DNA from: Spirochaetota bacterium
GTDB lineage: Bacteria > Spirochaetota > Spirochaetia > Treponematales > UBA12059
NCBI GenBank assembly: GCA_026398615.1
Contig: JAPLSN010000010.1
Coordinates: forward strand, 1-54,672
Direction: 5' to 3'
DNA: 54,672 nt
In this document: positions 52,841-54,672 of the stretch, piece by piece
Numbering within the stretch: the stretch's first letter is position 1
Layout of the letters: the number at the start of each line of letters is the position of its first letter
The notes under the pieces: model-generated
Databases searched by the model: none
What the model was told of the DNA's origin: nothing
The model's input: the letters and a program-made list of their open reading frames with translations, nothing else
Program-made: the position numbers and the translations under genes

Positions 52841-53242
52841 TCACGTTCGACCGATCTTCTTCAGGATGTCATCCAATTCCGCTCCGTCAATCCGTGCGTT
52901 CCGGCGGAAGCTTTTGACCAGGAACGCCCTTTTCCCGTTCTTCGCGTTGAAGTCTACCTCCACGGGATCATCATCGATCAGGATATCGCCACCCATGTCC
53001 CTCAGGTCCTTCCTTGCCCCCAGATCATGCGGATCGTAATCCTCCCTGCAGATCAATGCACGAAAATATTTCCTGATGCCATGATGCATGAGGATCCCGT
53101 ATGCCCTGGATTTTTTCGAATTGGTCCACAATACAAGTTCATGGTTTTTCGAGAGGGTCTCGAGGAACCCGACGATGCCGGGCCGTAGGGACGCTCCCAA
53201 CTCGTCGACGAGGGTATTGTCCAGGTCGATGGCTATCTTCAT
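52841..53242 (-). CDS. HAD-like NLI-interacting-factor-type phosphatase
   Basis: A 133-residue protein with the HAD motif I DLDNTLVD near the N-terminus, motif II in ELVLWTNSKKSRA, and a late acidic motif ILIDDDPVEVD. The pattern LWTNS resembles FCP/NIF-type phosphatases. The substrate is unknown. The ATG at 53242 gives motif I at residues 6-9; an in-frame extension to 53380 adds untypical sequence. The 175 bases upstream hold no recognisable gene. Confidence 0.75.
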   Translation of the reverse strand: MKIAIDLDNTLVDELGASLRPGIVGFLETLSKNHELVLWTNSKKSRAYGILMHHGIRKYFRALICREDYDPHDLGARKDLRDMGGDILIDDDPVEVDFNAKNGKRAFLVKSFRRNARIDGAELDDILKKIGRT

Positions 53243-53418
53243 CGCATCACCCCGGCCGACCTGGCAGCGCTGTCCATCGTCGTGCGCCATCCTCCGGGAC
53301 GGACCCTGCCATGCCTTCGACTCGGCCATTTCCACTCCCGGTCCTGCCGCAATGGCTCGTCGCCAGGCGGGTTCCGGCACGTTCCCGCTCGCGAGGCTCC
53401 CGCTTTGCGCGCAAGGCC

Positions 53419-53898
53419 CTACCGTATCGTCTTCATGTGAAAGAGCATCCGTTCCCGCCGGAACCCAAGCTTTCCATACAGGTTGTTCGCGCGTTCGTTA
53501 TCCAATTCCGTATGCAGCTGGATCCTGCGGCAATCTTCTTTCCGGGCGCATCGTTCGATGGTCCGCATGATCGTTTCGGCGACTCCCCTGCCCCGGTACC
53601 CCGGTTCGACATACAGATCGTCCACGTTCCATGCCATACCTTCCGACCAGACGCTGTACACGAGCTGGACATTGGCGAACCCGACGATCGCAGCTCCGTA
53701 TTTGGCCACGAACACCCTCATGATCGCGGGCATCCCGAGTATTTCCCTGTAAATCGACCTCATCCCCGACTCGTCCGGGAAATTCATGCTGTCCCAGTAT
53801 TGGTATTGTTCCTTGACTTCTTCGATGAAGCGAATATTCAGCCTGCAATAGTCGGATTCATCCCCGGGAACACATTCCCTGACCGTGGTTCCGTCCAT
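53419..53898 (-). CDS. GNAT-family N-acetyltransferase
   Basis: A 159-residue single GNAT domain. The acetyl-CoA pyrophosphate loop is EPGYRGRGVAETIM (RGxGxA/G pattern), and the C-terminal ELDNERANNLYGKLGFRRE is typical of motif B. The substrate is unknown. GGAGG precedes the ATG at 53898. It lies 14 bases after the truncated pyrophosphatase frame and is probably cotranscribed with it. Confidence 0.88.
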   Translation of the reverse strand: MDGTTVRECVPGDESDYCRLNIRFIEEVKEQYQYWDSMNFPDESGMRSIYREILGMPAIMRVFVAKYGAAIVGFANVQLVYSVWSEGMAWNVDDLYVEPGYRGRGVAETIMRTIERCARKEDCRRIQLHTELDNERANNLYGKLGFRRERMLFHMKTIR

Positions 53899-53912
53899 GA
53901 TTTCCTCCGGGT

Positions 53913-54347
53913 TCAGTTCAGCTGCACCGCTCCATCGTCCTTGCATTTCTCCAGCATCGCTTCCGCCTCGCGTCTTCCCACGAACCTTCCGAAACCGATC
54001 CTGATTTCCGGGAATCTCGAGAAAATGACCGTGATGAATGCCCTGATGCGATCGAGCTCCACCGACCCGAACTCGACGATCTCGTCCTCCGGCTTCACGA
54101 TCGCCTTGAGATCCGTCTCCCCGCCTTCGGAGAACTCGAGGATGCCGATCGCCCGGCATTCCACGATATCCCCGGAATGCAGCTCGTTCTCCGTGATGAC
54201 GAAACAGTCGATACCGTCCCCGTCCTCCCCCCTCGTACCGAGGATGAAACCGTACGGAAACGGATATGGTTCCAACAACGCGTCCGTCCTGAGATGCTCG
54301 AGCGTTGCCTCGTCGAACCTGTTCTTCAGATTATAAACGTCCCGGAA
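53913..54347 (-). pseudogene. Inorganic pyrophosphatase with N-terminus removed by IS30 insertion
   Basis: The frame is open from the IS30 transposase stop and reads VYNLKNRFDEATLEHL, then PYPFPYGFILGTRGEDGDGIDCFVI. DGDGID matches the family I pyrophosphatase signature of three metal aspartates. No ATG is present upstream; a TTG at 54278 is the first usable start. The IS end lies only about five codons before the recognisable sequence, so the native start and promoter were lost. A perfect TATAAT at the junction may drive an N-truncated form. The remaining protein would hydrolyse PPi if still folded; this is uncertain. Confidence 0.75.
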
Positions 54348-54358
54348 TCAAGTTTGAA
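54330..54358 (-). promoter_or_regulatory. Hybrid promoter at the IS30 junction
   Basis: On the minus strand TTCAAA (54353-54358, at the IS end), exactly 17 bases, then consensus TATAAT (54330-54335, flanking DNA). Transcription would enter the pyrophosphatase remnant and the acetyltransferase gene. Confidence 0.45.
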
Positions 54359-54672
54359 GTGCGAGAGGAAGACCCCAAAAGGCCTCTCGCGGTGTCCGGT
54401 AGCCTAGCAACTTCCTAGGGCGATTATTGAGCTTATCGACAATCCTGGCAAGCTCTTTTTCCGTTAGGTCCGCAAAGGATCTGCTCTTTGGCAAATATTG
54501 CCGGAGCAGTCCGTTCGTGTTTTCGTTTAGCCCCCGTTCCCAAGAGTGATATGGGTGGGCAAAGTAGACCTTGCCGCCAAGGCGTTTTGCGAGTTCCTTA
54601 TGCTTGGCAAATTCCTTGCCGTTGTCGACTGTATATGTCTTCCTGTACTTCTTCGGTATGTTCCTGAATGCC
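54348..54672 (-). mobile_element. IS30-family insertion sequence, transposase 3' end (partial)
   Basis: The minus strand encodes the last 107 or so residues of an IS30 transposase. DNGKEF supplies the second catalytic aspartate, ERGLNENTNGLLRQYLP holds the third acidic residue, and KLNNRPRKLLGYRTPREAF is the family C-terminal motif. The stop TGA is at 54348-54350, and the IS terminal repeat must lie between there and about 54336. The N-terminal half of the gene and the other IS end are outside the window. Confidence 0.92.

Overview
This 54.7 kb window is GC-rich and gene-dense. It most likely comes from a high-GC member of the Spirochaetota. The support is an inference from gene content: a DUF5312-like protein, HPr kinase next to an HPr with His15 and Ser46, NtrY/NtrX beside rpoN, a TrpR-like repressor beside an ABC lipoprotein, and several large secreted or lipoprotein genes of unknown function. 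No rRNA, tRNA or CRISPR array was seen. The right edge lies inside an IS30-family insertion sequence, as expected for a contig that breaks at a repeat.

Layout. 1-5 kb: end of sbcD, sbcC, and a pair of class III cyclase-like genes, one of which has lost both metal aspartates. 5-9 kb: a cyclophilin, a TrpR-like repressor, an ABC substrate-binding lipoprotein, and a permease that stops abruptly where it meets the end of an opposing alpha/beta hydrolase gene; then arfB. 9-12.3 kb: a DEAD-box-like protein whose ATPase motifs are all degenerate, followed by an 860-base gene-free leader. 12.3-19.5 kb: an NDH-2/DoxX-like fusion, a polyprenyl diphosphate synthase, an aminopeptidase P, metF and a beta-propeller glycosidase-like gene. 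19.5-23.9 kb: grpE-dnaK-dnaJ, with a MITE-like inverted-repeat element between dnaK and dnaJ.

23.9-32 kb is a regulatory block: rpoN, hpf, hprK, ptsH (HPr), ntrY, ntrX, lexA and holA. Sigma-54, its likely activator pair and the HPr/HPr-kinase switch sit together, probably coupling metabolic state to sigma-54 transcription. 32-42.5 kb: a ferredoxin-diguanylate cyclase-unknown gene row, a large conserved unknown, a TPR lipoprotein, a DHH phosphoesterase, a TraB-like membrane protein, a DUF5312-like protein and a bifunctional nuclease. 42.8-54.7 kb: cheR-cheB, a NifU-like scaffold, a beta-propeller/lipoprotein pair, parA-parB, enolase, a HAD-like protein, a GNAT acetyltransferase, a pyrophosphatase cut by IS30, and the IS30 transposase end.

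Two themes recur. Several genes have a -10-like hexamer only 6-7 bases upstream of the start codon and no Shine-Dalgarno sequence, which suggests leaderless mRNAs. Several proteins belong to enzyme families but have lost catalytic residues, notably the DEAD-box-like protein and one cyclase.
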